A stretch of 24,028 bases of DNA from JACVRW01 sp040509755 (lineage in GTDB: Bacteria > Actinomycetota > Thermoleophilia > Solirubrobacterales > Thermoleophilaceae). Location: the NCBI GenBank assembly GCA_040509755.1, contig JBEVKF010000030.1, positions 1 to 24,028 of the forward strand. The letters run 5' to 3'. A model generated the notes under the pieces. That model made no database searches, was not told the origin of the DNA, and worked only from the letters and a program-made list of their open reading frames with translations. Below, piece by piece: positions 1 to 7,412 of this stretch. A program made the position numbers and the translations under genes. Positions within the stretch are counted from its first letter, which is position 1; each line of letters starts with the position of its first letter.

Positions 1-467
1 ATGCCGCCGCCGAGGGTGAGCCCGGCGACGCCGGTGTGGCCCACGATGCCGCCGGTGGTAGCCAGACCGTGGGCCTGCGTCTCGTGGTCGACGTCGCCCC
101 ACAGAGCACCACCCTGCACCCAGGCCGTGCGACGGGCGGGGTCGACCCACACGGCCCGCATCGCCGAGAGGTCGATGACGACCCCGTCGTCGCACACCGC
201 GGTGCCGGCAACGTTATGGCCCCCGCCCCGTACGGCGATCTCCAGGTCGTGGTCGTGCGCGAAGCGCACCGCCGCGACCACATCGGCCACCCCCGTGCAG
301 CGAGCGACGCAGGCCGGATGGCGGTCGACCGCGCCATTCCAGATCCTGCGGGCCGTGTCGTAGCCGGGGCTCGTCGGGGGTAGCAGCTCTCCGCGGAACG
401 ATCCGCCGAGCTCATCGACCGCGATCGTCTCCAGGGGCGGTGCCTGTGGTGTCTGGATAGCGCTCAT
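1..467 (-). CDS. FAD-linked oxidase, berberine-bridge-enzyme-like (5' part only)
   Basis: The gene starts at an ATG (465-467, minus strand) and leaves the window at base 1, so only the first 155 residues are visible. AGGAGG at 473-478 lies five bases before the ATG and fixes the start. The protein shows the PCMH-type FAD domain (FAD_binding_4): the RGGGHN motif near residues 80-85, whose His84 is the usual 8-alpha-histidyl FAD attachment site, and GVAGLTLGGG at 146-155. The Cys used for a second covalent FAD link in plant-type enzymes appears absent (GHTGVAG here), so I infer a single covalent link. Family members oxidise alcohols, sugars or secondary metabolites with O2; the substrate cannot be told. 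It is divergent from the HxlR regulator at 592, which probably controls it through the palindromes in between. Confidence 0.9.
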   Translation of the reverse strand, partial: MSAIQTPQAPPLETIAVDELGGSFRGELLPPTSPGYDTARRIWNGAVDRHPACVARCTGVADVVAAVRFAHDHDLEIAVRGGGHNVAGTAVCDDGVVIDLSAMRAVWVDPARRTAWVQGGALWGDVDHETQAHGLATTGGIVGHTGVAGLTLGGG

Positions 468-518
468 CTCGTCCTCCTAGCTGTGTTCGATGAGCGTTCC
501 ACCAGCCGGCCCGGGCTG

Positions 519-582
519 ACTAGTTCTAGTTTCGAACCAACCGGTTCGAGTAGCAGACCTACCGCGAATTCGCGGCTAGCAT
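519..582. promoter_or_regulatory. Palindrome cluster in the oxidase/HxlR divergent promoter
   Basis: Three perfect inverted repeats lie within about 57 bases: ACTAGttCTAGT (519-530), TCGAACCaaccGGTTCGA (532-549) and CCGCGAATTCGCGG (562-575). A TAGCAT box (577-582) ends nine bases before the ATG of the HxlR gene and fits a TANNNT -10 element for a leaderless transcript. The sites are positioned to control both divergent genes. That HxlR binds them is inference. Confidence 0.6.
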
Positions 583-591
583 GGTGGCGCG

Positions 592-1368
592 ATGCGCAGC
601 TACGCGCAGTACTGCCCGGTCGCCAAGGCCACCGAGATCCTCGGCGACCGTTGGACGCTTCTGATCGTGCGCGAGATGCTCGGCGGCGCGAGCGGCTTCA
701 ACGAGCTCCAACGCGGCCTCCCAGGGATCTCGCGCTCGGTGCTCACCGACCGCATGCGCGCGCTCGAGCGGGCCGAGGTGGTCGAGCGCAGGACGGGCCC
801 CAAAGGCCGCACCCTCGACTATCGCCTCACGGCCGCCGGCGGTGACCTCCAGCCGGTCGTGCAGGCGATCGGCGAGTGGGGGGCGACTTGGTCGTTCACC
901 GAGCCACGCCCCGAGGAACTCGATCCCGACCTGTTGATCGTCTGGATGGCCCGCCACGTCGACCGCCGGCGGCTCCCACCCAACCGAACCGTGGTTCAGT
1001 TCGACTTTCGCGACCCCAAGCGGCGCTACTGGATGGTCCTCGAGCCCTCCGAGGTCTCAGTCTGCCTCCAGCATCCCGGTTTCGACGTCGACCTCGCGGT
1101 CATCGTCGACACCACCACGCTCTATCGCGTCTACTTGGGACGGGCCGAGCTGGGCGGCGCGATTCGAGCCGGCCAGCTGACGATGAGCGGCCCGCGGACG
1201 CTGCAACGCGGACTCGGCCACTGGTTCACCTGGAGCGCATTCGCCCCAGCCAGCCGCTCGGCGCAGAAGCGCCGCACAGCCGCCTCACGCCTGGCCAGCC
1301 CTCATCGCGTACGGATCGCCGGAGACGGCGATCCGGGCACTCCACCACCAAGCCGCAACCGGCGCTAG
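592..1368 (+). CDS. HxlR-family winged-helix transcriptional regulator with C-terminal extension
   Basis: The first ~100 residues are a typical HxlR winged helix: a YCPVAKATEILGDRW N-terminus with the conserved Cys8, then SGFNELQRGLPGISRSVLTDR as helix-turn-helix, then the wing around residue 70. HxlR regulators respond to aldehydes, quinones or oxidants, in some cases through this Cys (as in HypR). A further ~150 residues form a second domain resembling the SCP2-like ligand domain of actinobacterial two-domain HxlR proteins; that assignment is less certain. The last ~45 residues are Arg/Ser-rich and probably disordered. The start at 592 is forced, because the frame has a TAG at 577-579 and no other start codon. 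No clear Shine-Dalgarno site is seen, which fits a leaderless mRNA. Its likely target is the divergent oxidase. Confidence 0.88.
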   Translation: MRSYAQYCPVAKATEILGDRWTLLIVREMLGGASGFNELQRGLPGISRSVLTDRMRALERAEVVERRTGPKGRTLDYRLTAAGGDLQPVVQAIGEWGATWSFTEPRPEELDPDLLIVWMARHVDRRRLPPNRTVVQFDFRDPKRRYWMVLEPSEVSVCLQHPGFDVDLAVIVDTTTLYRVYLGRAELGGAIRAGQLTMSGPRTLQRGLGHWFTWSAFAPASRSAQKRRTAASRLASPHRVRIAGDGDPGTPPPSRNRR

Positions 1369-1410
1369 CCCTCAGTTCTGGTTGCACGGTCAACTATCCT
1401 CGGAGGCCCC

Positions 1411-1899
1411 ATGGCCGCCCGCCCGACGCCTACCGAAGAGCCTCTGCTGCTCGACCGCGACGAGCTCGGCGCTTGGCGCGGGCTGCTGCGTGCCCACTCC
1501 TCCCTGACCAAGGCGCTCGATGCCGAGCTGATGCGCGAGCACGGCCTCCCCCTGTCGTCGTACGAGGTGCTGCTCTTCCTGGCCGACGCCCCCGGGGGGC
1601 AGATGCGCATGTCCGAGTTGGCCGACGGCGTGCTGATCAGCCGGAGCGGCCTGACCCGCCTGGTCGACCGCATCGAGCGCGAGGGCCTGCTGCGCCGCGA
1701 GCGCTGCGAGGAGGACGCACGCGGCTGGTTCGCGGCGATCACCGACGACGGCCGCGAGCTCTTCCAGCGCGCCCGACAGACGCACCTGGACGGGGTGCGA
1801 AAGCTGTTCCTCTCGCGCTTCTCGCGCGACGAGCTGCGAACGCTCGGCGCGCTCTGGGAAAGGCTCGAAGCGGGGTCAGACTCCACGCTCCCGGGCTAG
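1411..1899 (+). CDS. MarR-family transcriptional regulator
   Basis: This 162-residue protein has the MarR layout: an N-terminal dimerisation helix (LGAWRGLLRAHSSLTKALDA), the winged helix MSELADGVLISRSGLTRLVDR near residues 68-90, a wing with ERCEEDARGW, and a C-terminal dimerisation helix. MarR proteins are dimeric repressors released by small phenolic or other ligands. GGAGG at 1400-1404 precedes the ATG at good spacing. It follows the HxlR gene by 42 bases on the same strand. The final residues GSDSTLPG and the stop are encoded inside one arm of the inverted repeat at 1872-1954, so the natural C-terminus may have been changed by that repeat. The target gene is unknown; the convergent EamA transporter is one candidate. 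Confidence 0.9.
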   Translation: MAARPTPTEEPLLLDRDELGAWRGLLRAHSSLTKALDAELMREHGLPLSSYEVLLFLADAPGGQMRMSELADGVLISRSGLTRLVDRIEREGLLRRERCEEDARGWFAAITDDGRELFQRARQTHLDGVRKLFLSRFSRDELRTLGALWERLEAGSDSTLPG

Positions 1900-1954
1900 T
1901 AGCTGCCCAGCGACCCAAAACTCGGGAGCGTGACCGAGGAGGGGTCGGACCCCT
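1872..1954. repeat. REPIN-like pair of inverted GGGGTC-type palindromes
   Basis: One arm reads GGGGTCAGACTCC followed by ACGCTCCCG (1872-1893). The other, read on the minus strand, is GGGGTCCGACCCC, then nine extra bases, then CACGCTCCCG (1953 back to 1923). CACGCTCCCG (1884-1893) and CGGGAGCGTG (1923-1932) are a perfect 10-base inverted pair. AGGGGTC-G-GACCCCT (1940-1954) is itself a near-perfect hairpin. It sits between convergent marR-type and eamA-type genes, so it may also terminate transcription, although only two T residues follow. No RAYT transposase is in the window. Confidence 0.6.
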
Positions 1955-1969
1955 TGACAATTCGAGTTG

Positions 1970-2884
1970 CTAGGCGGGCGGTTCCTCCGGCCTCGGCTTG
2001 CTCGTCAGATAGGCGCCCGTGAGCACCAGCGCCGTTCCGAGCAGCGCCGCCAGGTGGATGGACTCGTCGTTCAGCAGCGCGCCGAGGAGGATCGCCACCA
2101 CGGGCACGATGTAGATAGCCACCGCGGCACGTGTGGAGCCCACCCGCCCGATCAGCGTCGTGAACCAGAAGAACGCGAGCGCCGTTCCGAGCGAGCCGAG
2201 CGCCGCGACCGCGAGCAGGCTCGACCACGCGAAGGTCGAGTGAAACACCCCCACGACCGCGAACGGCAGCACGAGGGCGACCGCCACGAGCTGCGCGCGC
2301 CAGATCACGGGCAGCGAGCCGTAGCGGCGCTGCAGCGGCCCGGCGATGTTGAACGCGAAGCCATAGAGGAACGCCGCTCCGATCACGAGGGCAATGCCGA
2401 GCGCGTTCGAGCCGTCGCCCACCGACGGGAGGCTGATGGCCACCACACCCGCGAAGCCCATGATCAGGCCCGTCGCCTGCATGCGCGTCGGCAACCGGCG
2501 CACCGCGGAGGCGGCCACGAGCGCGACGAACAGGGGCGTGGCGGCGTTGATCATGCCCGCGAGCGAGGAGTCGATCCATTGCTGGGCGATCGCGAACAGC
2601 ACGAACGGAATCGCCATCCAGGTCACGCCCAGCGCCACTATCTGTGGCCAGGCCGAGCGCGGCACCGGACCGCGGGCGGCCGGGAACGCGCCGAGCGTGA
2701 GCGCGCCGAAGGCGATTCGCCCGAAGGCCACGAGCGCCGGCGCGAAGTGCTCGAGCCCGATGTCGATGAAGAGAAACGACGCCCCCCAGGTGAGCGCCAC
2801 TCCGGAGAGCATCAGCCAGTCGCGCGTCGCGAACCGGACGGTTTCGTGCTCGAGCAGGGCCTCGCGGCGGGCGGCGACGCTCAT
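1970..2884 (-). CDS. EamA/DMT-family inner-membrane transporter
   Basis: The 304-residue protein is almost wholly hydrophobic, with about ten predicted membrane helices in two EamA repeats. The first begins at DWLMLSGVALTWGASFLFIDIG (positions ~22-43, described here as two adjoining pieces of helix 1), and the second near residue 155 (NALGIALVIGAAFLYGFAFN). This is the usual length for drug/metabolite transporters such as RhaT, YdcZ-like or amino-acid/metabolite exporters. The ATG at 2884 lies 28 bases after the stop of the upstream MocR-type regulator on the same strand, so the two are probably one operon and the regulator likely controls transport. No strong Shine-Dalgarno site is visible. 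The substrate is unknown; amino acids, vitamin B6 compounds or amines would fit the MocR partner. Confidence 0.9.
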   Translation of the reverse strand: MSVAARREALLEHETVRFATRDWLMLSGVALTWGASFLFIDIGLEHFAPALVAFGRIAFGALTLGAFPAARGPVPRSAWPQIVALGVTWMAIPFVLFAIAQQWIDSSLAGMINAATPLFVALVAASAVRRLPTRMQATGLIMGFAGVVAISLPSVGDGSNALGIALVIGAAFLYGFAFNIAGPLQRRYGSLPVIWRAQLVAVALVLPFAVVGVFHSTFAWSSLLAVAALGSLGTALAFFWFTTLIGRVGSTRAAVAIYIVPVVAILLGALLNDESIHLAALLGTALVLTGAYLTSKPRPEEPPA

Positions 2885-2912
2885 CGTTCTGACAACGACC
2901 CGGAGGCTCTTT

Positions 2913-4412
2913 CTATGACATCGGCGCGGCGACCGCGTGTCGTGCGCGACGCCGGACCTCGCGGATCGAGCGGGCCAGCCGGCGCACGCCCTCGTCGAGC
3001 TCGGGCGGATCGAGGAGAGAGAACGACAGGCGGAACGAAGTCTGGGAGCGGCGCTCGGCGGTTACCGCTCCGCCCGGTGTGAACATCACGCCGTTGCGTG
3101 CTGCTTCCGAATAGAGCGCGCGTTCGTCGAGCGGCCGCGTGAGGGTGACCCACAGGTGGTGCCCTCCATGCGGAACGTCTACGTGGTACTCGCCGGCGAG
3201 GTGGCGCTCCAGCGACGCCAGCAGCGCGTCCCGGCGCTCGCGGTAAAAGGGCATGGTCCGCTCCACGTGCCTGTCGTATGCGCCGGTGGCGAGCCATCGC
3301 GCGGCTATGTGCTGGATCAGCGTGGGGGAGTGAAAGTCGGCCTCGAGCTTGAGCAGCGCGAGGCGGTCGCGGACCGGCCCGCGGGCGGCGAGCCACCCGG
3401 CTCGCAGACCCCCGCCCACGACCTTGGAAAGGCTGTTGGCGTAGATCACGTGCGCGGGGGCGAGCTCTCGCAGCGAGCGCACGGAGGGCCCCTCGAAACG
3501 CATGTCGGCGTAGACGCGGTCCTCGAGAATGAAGAAGTTGCGCTCGATGGCCAGCTCGGCCAGGCGCCGGCGCCGCTCCTCGGACAGGTTGCTGCCCGTC
3601 GGGTTCTGGCAGGCGCTCTGCAGCCCGACGAGCTTGACCTCGTGGCGCGCAAGCAGGCGCTCGAGTGCGTCGACGTCGAAGCCGTCCTCATCGACCGGCA
3701 CTCCGATCACGCGCGCCCCACTGCTCCGCAGCGCGGTCATCATCCCGATGAAGGTGGGCGACTCGATCACGGCCACGTCGCCCGGTTCAAGGGTCGCGCT
3801 TGCGGCGAGCGCGATGCCCTGCTGCGCGCCCGATGTGATCACGATCTCGTCCGCGTCCGTGGCGTATCCGTGCTCGCGCCCGCGCAGGGCGATCTGCTCG
3901 CGCAGGTCGAACAATCCTTCGGCATTGAGGTAGGACAATGCGTTGCCGCCCTCCTCCTCGAAGACCTCAGCAGTGATGCGGGCAAGCTCTTCGGTGGGGT
4001 AGAGGCTTGGCGCCGGCCAGCCGGTCGCGAGGGAGATCACGTCGTCGCGGCCCGCCAGCGAGAAGGTGTCCGCAAGGACCTGTTCCGAGTAGGAGATCTC
4101 CTTCTGGGGGAGGGCGTAGACCTGCCACTCATCGCCCTGCAGGGCGCCCGTGGCGGGGGTCAGGGTGCGCACAAAGGTGCCCCTGCCCACCTGCGCCGTG
4201 ACATAGCCGAGTTCCGCGAGCTTGCGGTACACGCGTGCGGCCGTCAGATGGTTGACTCCCGCGTCGACAGCCAGCTCTCTGGTCGGGGGGAGTTTCGCCC
4301 CGGGCTCGAGCTGACCACGGTCGATCGCCGCGGAGACGCGGTCCACGAGCTGCTGCGTGATTGACACGCTGCTCTCGCGATCTAGATCAGACAAGTTGAG
4401 CTTGTATGACAT
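2913..4412 (-). CDS. MocR-type regulator: GntR winged helix fused to class I aminotransferase fold
   Basis: Residues ~10-80 form a GntR winged helix (VSITQQLVDRVSAAIDRGQL, then KLPPTRELAVDAGVNHLTAAR and a GRGTFVRT wing). The rest is a fold-type I aminotransferase domain. Its PLP lysine is in SLSKVVGGGLRAGW (Lys330 from the chosen start); the EDRVY segment is the PLP-binding Asp region. MocR proteins use PLP or an amino-acid-PLP adduct as effector and bind direct repeats. I chose the ATG at 4412 because AAGG (4421-4424) lies eight bases upstream; a GTG at 4421 would add three residues (HSM after the initiator). It is the first gene of a probable operon with the EamA transporter, and probably regulates itself and the divergent ORF at 4478 through the sites at 4404-4459. 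It could be a true aminotransferase, but the fusion argues for a regulator. Confidence 0.92.
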   Translation of the reverse strand: MSYKLNLSDLDRESSVSITQQLVDRVSAAIDRGQLEPGAKLPPTRELAVDAGVNHLTAARVYRKLAELGYVTAQVGRGTFVRTLTPATGALQGDEWQVYALPQKEISYSEQVLADTFSLAGRDDVISLATGWPAPSLYPTEELARITAEVFEEEGGNALSYLNAEGLFDLREQIALRGREHGYATDADEIVITSGAQQGIALAASATLEPGDVAVIESPTFIGMMTALRSSGARVIGVPVDEDGFDVDALERLLARHEVKLVGLQSACQNPTGSNLSEERRRRLAELAIERNFFILEDRVYADMRFEGPSVRSLRELAPAHVIYANSLSKVVGGGLRAGWLAARGPVRDRLALLKLEADFHSPTLIQHIAARWLATGAYDRHVERTMPFYRERRDALLASLERHLAGEYHVDVPHGGHHLWVTLTRPLDERALYSEAARNGVMFTPGGAVTAERRSQTSFRLSFSLLDPPELDEGVRRLARSIREVRRRARHAVAAPMS

Positions 4413-4463
4413 TGAATGCACCTTCGTACGTCGTACACTAGCAGTACTGGGTCATACACACAA
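4404..4463. promoter_or_regulatory. Overlapping divergent promoters with 21-bp-spaced direct repeats
   Basis: GTCGTACAC (4430-4438) and GTCATACAC (4451-4459) are direct repeats whose starts are exactly 21 bases apart, about two helical turns. A third half-site, GTATGAC (4404-4410), is inverted relative to GTCATAC. On the minus strand TTGTGT (4458-4463), a 17-base spacer and TAGTGT (4435-4440) fit a promoter for the MocR gene. On the plus strand TTGAAT (4412-4417), 16 bases and TACACT (4434-4439) fit one for the ORF at 4478. The repeats cover both -10 boxes, as expected for an autoregulating MocR protein. Confidence 0.6.
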
Positions 4464-4477
4464 CAGGGGGAATCACA

Positions 4478-4777
4478 ATGACTGACATCACCGTACGCCG
4501 CTCCGTTTCTGCCGACCGTGCCGAGCTCGAGCGTCTCGCCGCATTGGACAGCGCGAGTCCGCCGCGCGGGCCCGCATTGGTCGCCGAGAGCGACGCCAGG
4601 ATGATCGCCGCCCTGCTGCTGGGCTCGGGCCGGACGATCGCCGACCCCTTCGAGCCGACCGCGGAGATCGTGGCGCTGCTCGAGCTGCGCGCCGCGCAGC
4701 TCCGCGAGGACGGCCGCGGGTCGCACGGATGGACCGAACGGCTGCGCTCGCTGTTGCACGCGCCTGCTCGCGCGTAG
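4478..4777 (+). CDS. Small conserved actinobacterial protein, GNAT-like fragment
   Basis: This 99-residue protein starts at an ATG preceded by a GGGGGAA purine run. The pattern VRRSVSADRAELERLAALDS, then PRGPALVAESDARMIAALLL, then GRTIADPFEPTAEIVALLELRAAQL resembles the N-terminal half of GNAT acetyltransferases (beta1-alpha1-beta2-beta3) as seen in a short protein family common in actinobacteria. The acetyl-CoA loop (R/Q-x-x-G-x-A) of a full GNAT is absent, so I do not expect acetyltransferase activity. It is divergent from the MocR gene and shares its promoter region, and it converges on the AlkZ-like gene with only eight bases between stops. Its function is unknown; the family assignment rests on recalled similarity. 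Confidence 0.75.
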   Translation: MTDITVRRSVSADRAELERLAALDSASPPRGPALVAESDARMIAALLLGSGRTIADPFEPTAEIVALLELRAAQLREDGRGSHGWTERLRSLLHAPARA

Positions 4778-4785
4778 AGCCAAAG

Positions 4786-5829
4786 CTAGGCATGCATGAG
4801 GGCGAGGCGCTCCGCCTCGTCCTCCAGCTCCGAGCGCGCGTCCTTCGAGAGCCGGCCAAAGGGCCGAAGCTTCACCCGGTCCTTCTCCCACTTCCAGGCG
4901 CCCGCCACCTGGCCGTCGACGGTGAAGGTCTCCATCGACTGCGGCGTCTTCGTGTTGAACACCTTCGGCCGGTGCTTCTCCGGCAGAATCTGGGTTCGGC
5001 GCGCGTGGACCAGCAGCGTGGCGTCCCAGATGGGCAGGAATCGGGCCGGCGCGCGCGCGTCCTCCGGCGCGATCGCCAAGCGCGGCAGATCTACCAGCAG
5101 ACCGCCCGACTCGTCGCGAAAGCGCCGTAGCTCGAGCGTCTCGAGCAGCTCGTTGACCTCGCATGGGGGCAGTCCGGCCCAGTCGCCGATCTCCTTCGGG
5201 GCGCCGGGCCCGAAGCCCTGGAGGTAGCGGCGGACCAGCAGCTCGCGGCCCTCAGCCGGAGTGACCTCCACGGAGCCGATCCATTCCTCGGCCAGACCGT
5301 ACTCGTCGGCGCGCCGGCGCTCCCACGTGCCGGACGGCGGCACACGCACGATGTCGAGCCATTGCTGGGCGCCGTTGAAGGTCGGCGTATCGATGCCCTC
5401 GATCAGCTCCTTGCGCGCGCTCGCGCCCTCCTGCATGCGCCTTCTCAGCAGCCGGGCGACCTTCTTGACCTCCGCCTCGGTCGGCTTGCCCTTGTGGTAG
5501 CGCAGCCAGGCCGCCCGGCGGGACTCGCGGATCGCGACAGCGATCGGCCAGTAGTCCTCGCGGGAGACGAGATGGATGGTCGAGCGCATCAGCGTGCCCT
5601 GGACGACGGTCCGCCGCTCAAGGGCGCGCGTGAGCTGGTCGCGCTCGAACCCGGCGAGCCGCGACCACAGCCCGATGTACATCGAGGGGGCGTACTGGGC
5701 CTGGACGCCGCCGATGCGCTCGAGCGCGCGCGGGATCGCGAGCTTGCGGCGCTTCAGCAGGAGCTGGCGCTCGAGCAGCGTGCGGTTGAGCTCGCGCTGC
5801 GTAAGGACTCGTTCTGATCCGGGATGCAA
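4786..5829 (-). CDS. AlkZ/YcaQ-like winged-helix DNA glycosylase homologue (HTH_42)
   Basis: The 347-residue protein has the features of the HTH_42 (DUF1006) family: a start region with LNRTLLERQLLL, then GGVQAQYAPSMYIGLWSR at residues 41-58, then MRSTIHLVSREDYW. Gln43 and Gln45 form the Q-x-Q motif that, in Streptomyces AlkZ, catalyses release of azinomycin interstrand cross-links; E. coli YcaQ has Q-x-D. The protein is therefore probably a monofunctional DNA glycosylase for bulky or cross-linked bases, though many family members are untested. The best start is a TTG at 5829, ten bases after the stop of the ABC ATPase on the same strand; no good Shine-Dalgarno site is present. It is probably read with the amino-acid ABC operon, an unexpected partner. 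Confidence 0.85.
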   Translation of the reverse strand: MHPGSERVLTQRELNRTLLERQLLLKRRKLAIPRALERIGGVQAQYAPSMYIGLWSRLAGFERDQLTRALERRTVVQGTLMRSTIHLVSREDYWPIAVAIRESRRAAWLRYHKGKPTEAEVKKVARLLRRRMQEGASARKELIEGIDTPTFNGAQQWLDIVRVPPSGTWERRRADEYGLAEEWIGSVEVTPAEGRELLVRRYLQGFGPGAPKEIGDWAGLPPCEVNELLETLELRRFRDESGGLLVDLPRLAIAPEDARAPARFLPIWDATLLVHARRTQILPEKHRPKVFNTKTPQSMETFTVDGQVAGAWKWEKDRVKLRPFGRLSKDARSELEDEAERLALMHA

Positions 5830-5839
5830 GGGGCCGACG

Positions 5840-6580
5840 CTATCGATTCAACAGCCGGCGCAGGAACCGCTGGGTCTCCGGCTGCTGCGGGTCCGAGAGC
5901 ACCTCCGCGGTCTCGCCGCGCTCCAGGATCCGCCCGTCATGGAGAAAGCAGATCTCATCGGCCACGTCGCGGGCGAAGCTCATCTCGTGGGTTGCGATCA
6001 GCATCGTCATCCCCTCCAGCTTGAGCTCGCGCACCAGCTTCAGCACGTCGCCGACGAGCTCCGGATCGAGAGCGCTCGTGATCTCGTCGAGCAGCAGCGC
6101 GCGCGGGCGCGTCGCGAGCGCGCGAATGATCGCGACCCGCTGCTGCTGCCCTCCGGACAAACGGTCGGGGTAGTCGCCCTCACGTCCGTCCAGCCCGAAC
6201 CGCGCCAGCAACTGGTGCGCAGTCTCGGCCGCCTGGCTGCGAGGCGTGCCGTGCGCGCGCGCCGGGGCGAGCAGCACGTTCTCGAGCACGGTCAGATGCG
6301 GGAAGAGATTGAACGACTGGAACACCAGCCCGAGACGCCGGCGCACCCGCACCGGGTCTACCGAGGGATCCGTGATGACCTCGCCGTCAAGCAGGACGTC
6401 GCCGTCGTCGATCTCCTCGAGCAGGTCGATGCACCGCAGCAGCGTCGACTTGCCCGACCCGGACGCGCCGATCAGCGCGATCGCCTCGTGCTCCTGCAAC
6501 GCGAGGTCGATGCCGCGCAGGACCTGAGCCTGGCCATAGGCCTTGGTCACGCCCTTTACCTCGACCACTGCGGGCGTCAT
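5840..6580 (-). CDS. Polar amino-acid ABC transporter, ATP-binding protein (GlnQ-like)
   Basis: This 246-residue protein has every ABC ATPase motif: Walker A GASGSGKS (residues ~38-45), Q-loop in VFQSFNLFPHLTVLEN, signature LSGGQQQR, Walker B ALLLDEITSALD and the H-loop His in IATHEMSF. FNLFPHLTVLENV is typical of the polar amino-acid uptake (PAAT) subfamily, which energises uptake at the inner face of the membrane. Its ATG overlaps the permease stop (ATGA at 6577-6580), so the two are translationally coupled. The binding protein lies upstream in the same operon. The amino acid transported cannot be read from the ATPase. Confidence 0.95.
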   Translation of the reverse strand: MTPAVVEVKGVTKAYGQAQVLRGIDLALQEHEAIALIGASGSGKSTLLRCIDLLEEIDDGDVLLDGEVITDPSVDPVRVRRRLGLVFQSFNLFPHLTVLENVLLAPARAHGTPRSQAAETAHQLLARFGLDGREGDYPDRLSGGQQQRVAIIRALATRPRALLLDEITSALDPELVGDVLKLVRELKLEGMTMLIATHEMSFARDVADEICFLHDGRILERGETAEVLSDPQQPETQRFLRRLLNR

Positions 6581-7395
6581 GCCGCCGGTCCCGCGCTGCG
6601 GCGCAACCGGTCGCGCGCCTGCATCCGGTCGACCACCCGGGCCAGCGGGACGGTCACAAGCAGGTAGAGCGACGCGGCGGCGAGCAGCGGCGTGTAGTTG
6701 AAGGTCGACGAGGCGTCGATCTGGGCCACCCGGAAGGCCTCGAGCGGACCGAGGATCGAGACGAGCGCCACGTCCTTTTGCAGGGCGATGAAGTCGTTGA
6801 GCAGTGGCGGCACCACGCGGCGCACGGCCTGCGGCAGGATCACGAACCGCGTGGACTGGATGTCCGTGAGGCCGAGCGCGAGGGCGGCCGAGCGCTGGTC
6901 GGGATGGACCGAGTCGATGCCGGCCCGGTAGACCTCGGCCACGTAAGCCGCGTATGACAGCGCCAGCGCGGCGCCGCCCAGCACCACCGGGTCGCTGGGC
7001 AGCCCCGGCAGCTCGAGCGCCGGCACGCCGAATCCGATCAGGTAGACGACCAAGATCACCGGAACGCCGCGGAAGATGTCGGTGTAGGTGGCGGTGATCA
7101 GGCGCACCGGAAAGAGCGCGGGGGCGCGAGTCGAGCGCGCGACGGCCACCGCGAGGCCGAGGACGAGGACCACGACCTCGACGGTCATGAAGATCTTGAT
7201 GTCGAGCCAGAAGCCGTCGAGCACCCTGGGAAACGAGTCCTTGAAGGCGGTCCAGTCGAAGAAGGTGGCCTTGACGGTCGACCAGCCCTTGCTTGTCAGG
7301 ATCAGCGCCGCGAGCGCACCGAGGACGACGACCGTCGAGAACGCCGAGATCGCCGCGCCGCGCGCCGCCCGCCGGCGGCGGGCGGCTTCGCGCAC
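6577..7395 (-). CDS. Polar amino-acid ABC transporter, permease
   Basis: From the GTG at 7395 this gives 272 residues with about six membrane helices. The cytoplasmic coupling loop (EAA motif) is clear: YVAEVYRAGIDSV, then QRSAALALGLTDIQ and RFVILPQAVRR. Together with FRGVPVILVVYLIGF this identifies a HisM/GlnP-type permease. The start is uncertain. The frame stays open well into the binding-protein gene, but that part has the composition of a shadow frame. GTG 7395 lies 17 bases after the binding-protein stop. A CTG at 7416 overlaps that stop (CTGA) and has GGAG five bases before it. An N-terminal Arg-rich stretch precedes helix 1. It is coupled to the ATPase by an ATGA overlap. Confidence 0.92.
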   Translation of the reverse strand: MREAARRRRAARGAAISAFSTVVVLGALAALILTSKGWSTVKATFFDWTAFKDSFPRVLDGFWLDIKIFMTVEVVVLVLGLAVAVARSTRAPALFPVRLITATYTDIFRGVPVILVVYLIGFGVPALELPGLPSDPVVLGGAALALSYAAYVAEVYRAGIDSVHPDQRSAALALGLTDIQSTRFVILPQAVRRVVPPLLNDFIALQKDVALVSILGPLEAFRVAQIDASSTFNYTPLLAAASLYLLVTVPLARVVDRMQARDRLRRSAGPAA

Positions 7396-7412
7396 AGCGC
7401 GGCGGTCAGGGT

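Noticed and set aside
986..997. GAACCGTGGTTC palindrome inside the HxlR gene, similar to the intergenic operator candidate
   Set aside because: It has a 2-base rather than 4-base centre, and the codons encode an ordinary stretch of the protein, so chance is likely.
876..1973. Long plus-strand open frame across the HxlR and MarR genes
   Set aside because: It is Arg/Pro/Ala-rich and runs over two well-supported genes in another frame. High GC makes such open shadow frames common.
1967..4364. Long plus-strand open frames opposite the EamA and MocR genes
   Set aside because: They are antisense to genes with clear domains, and their His/Arg/Glu-rich sequences match no fold.
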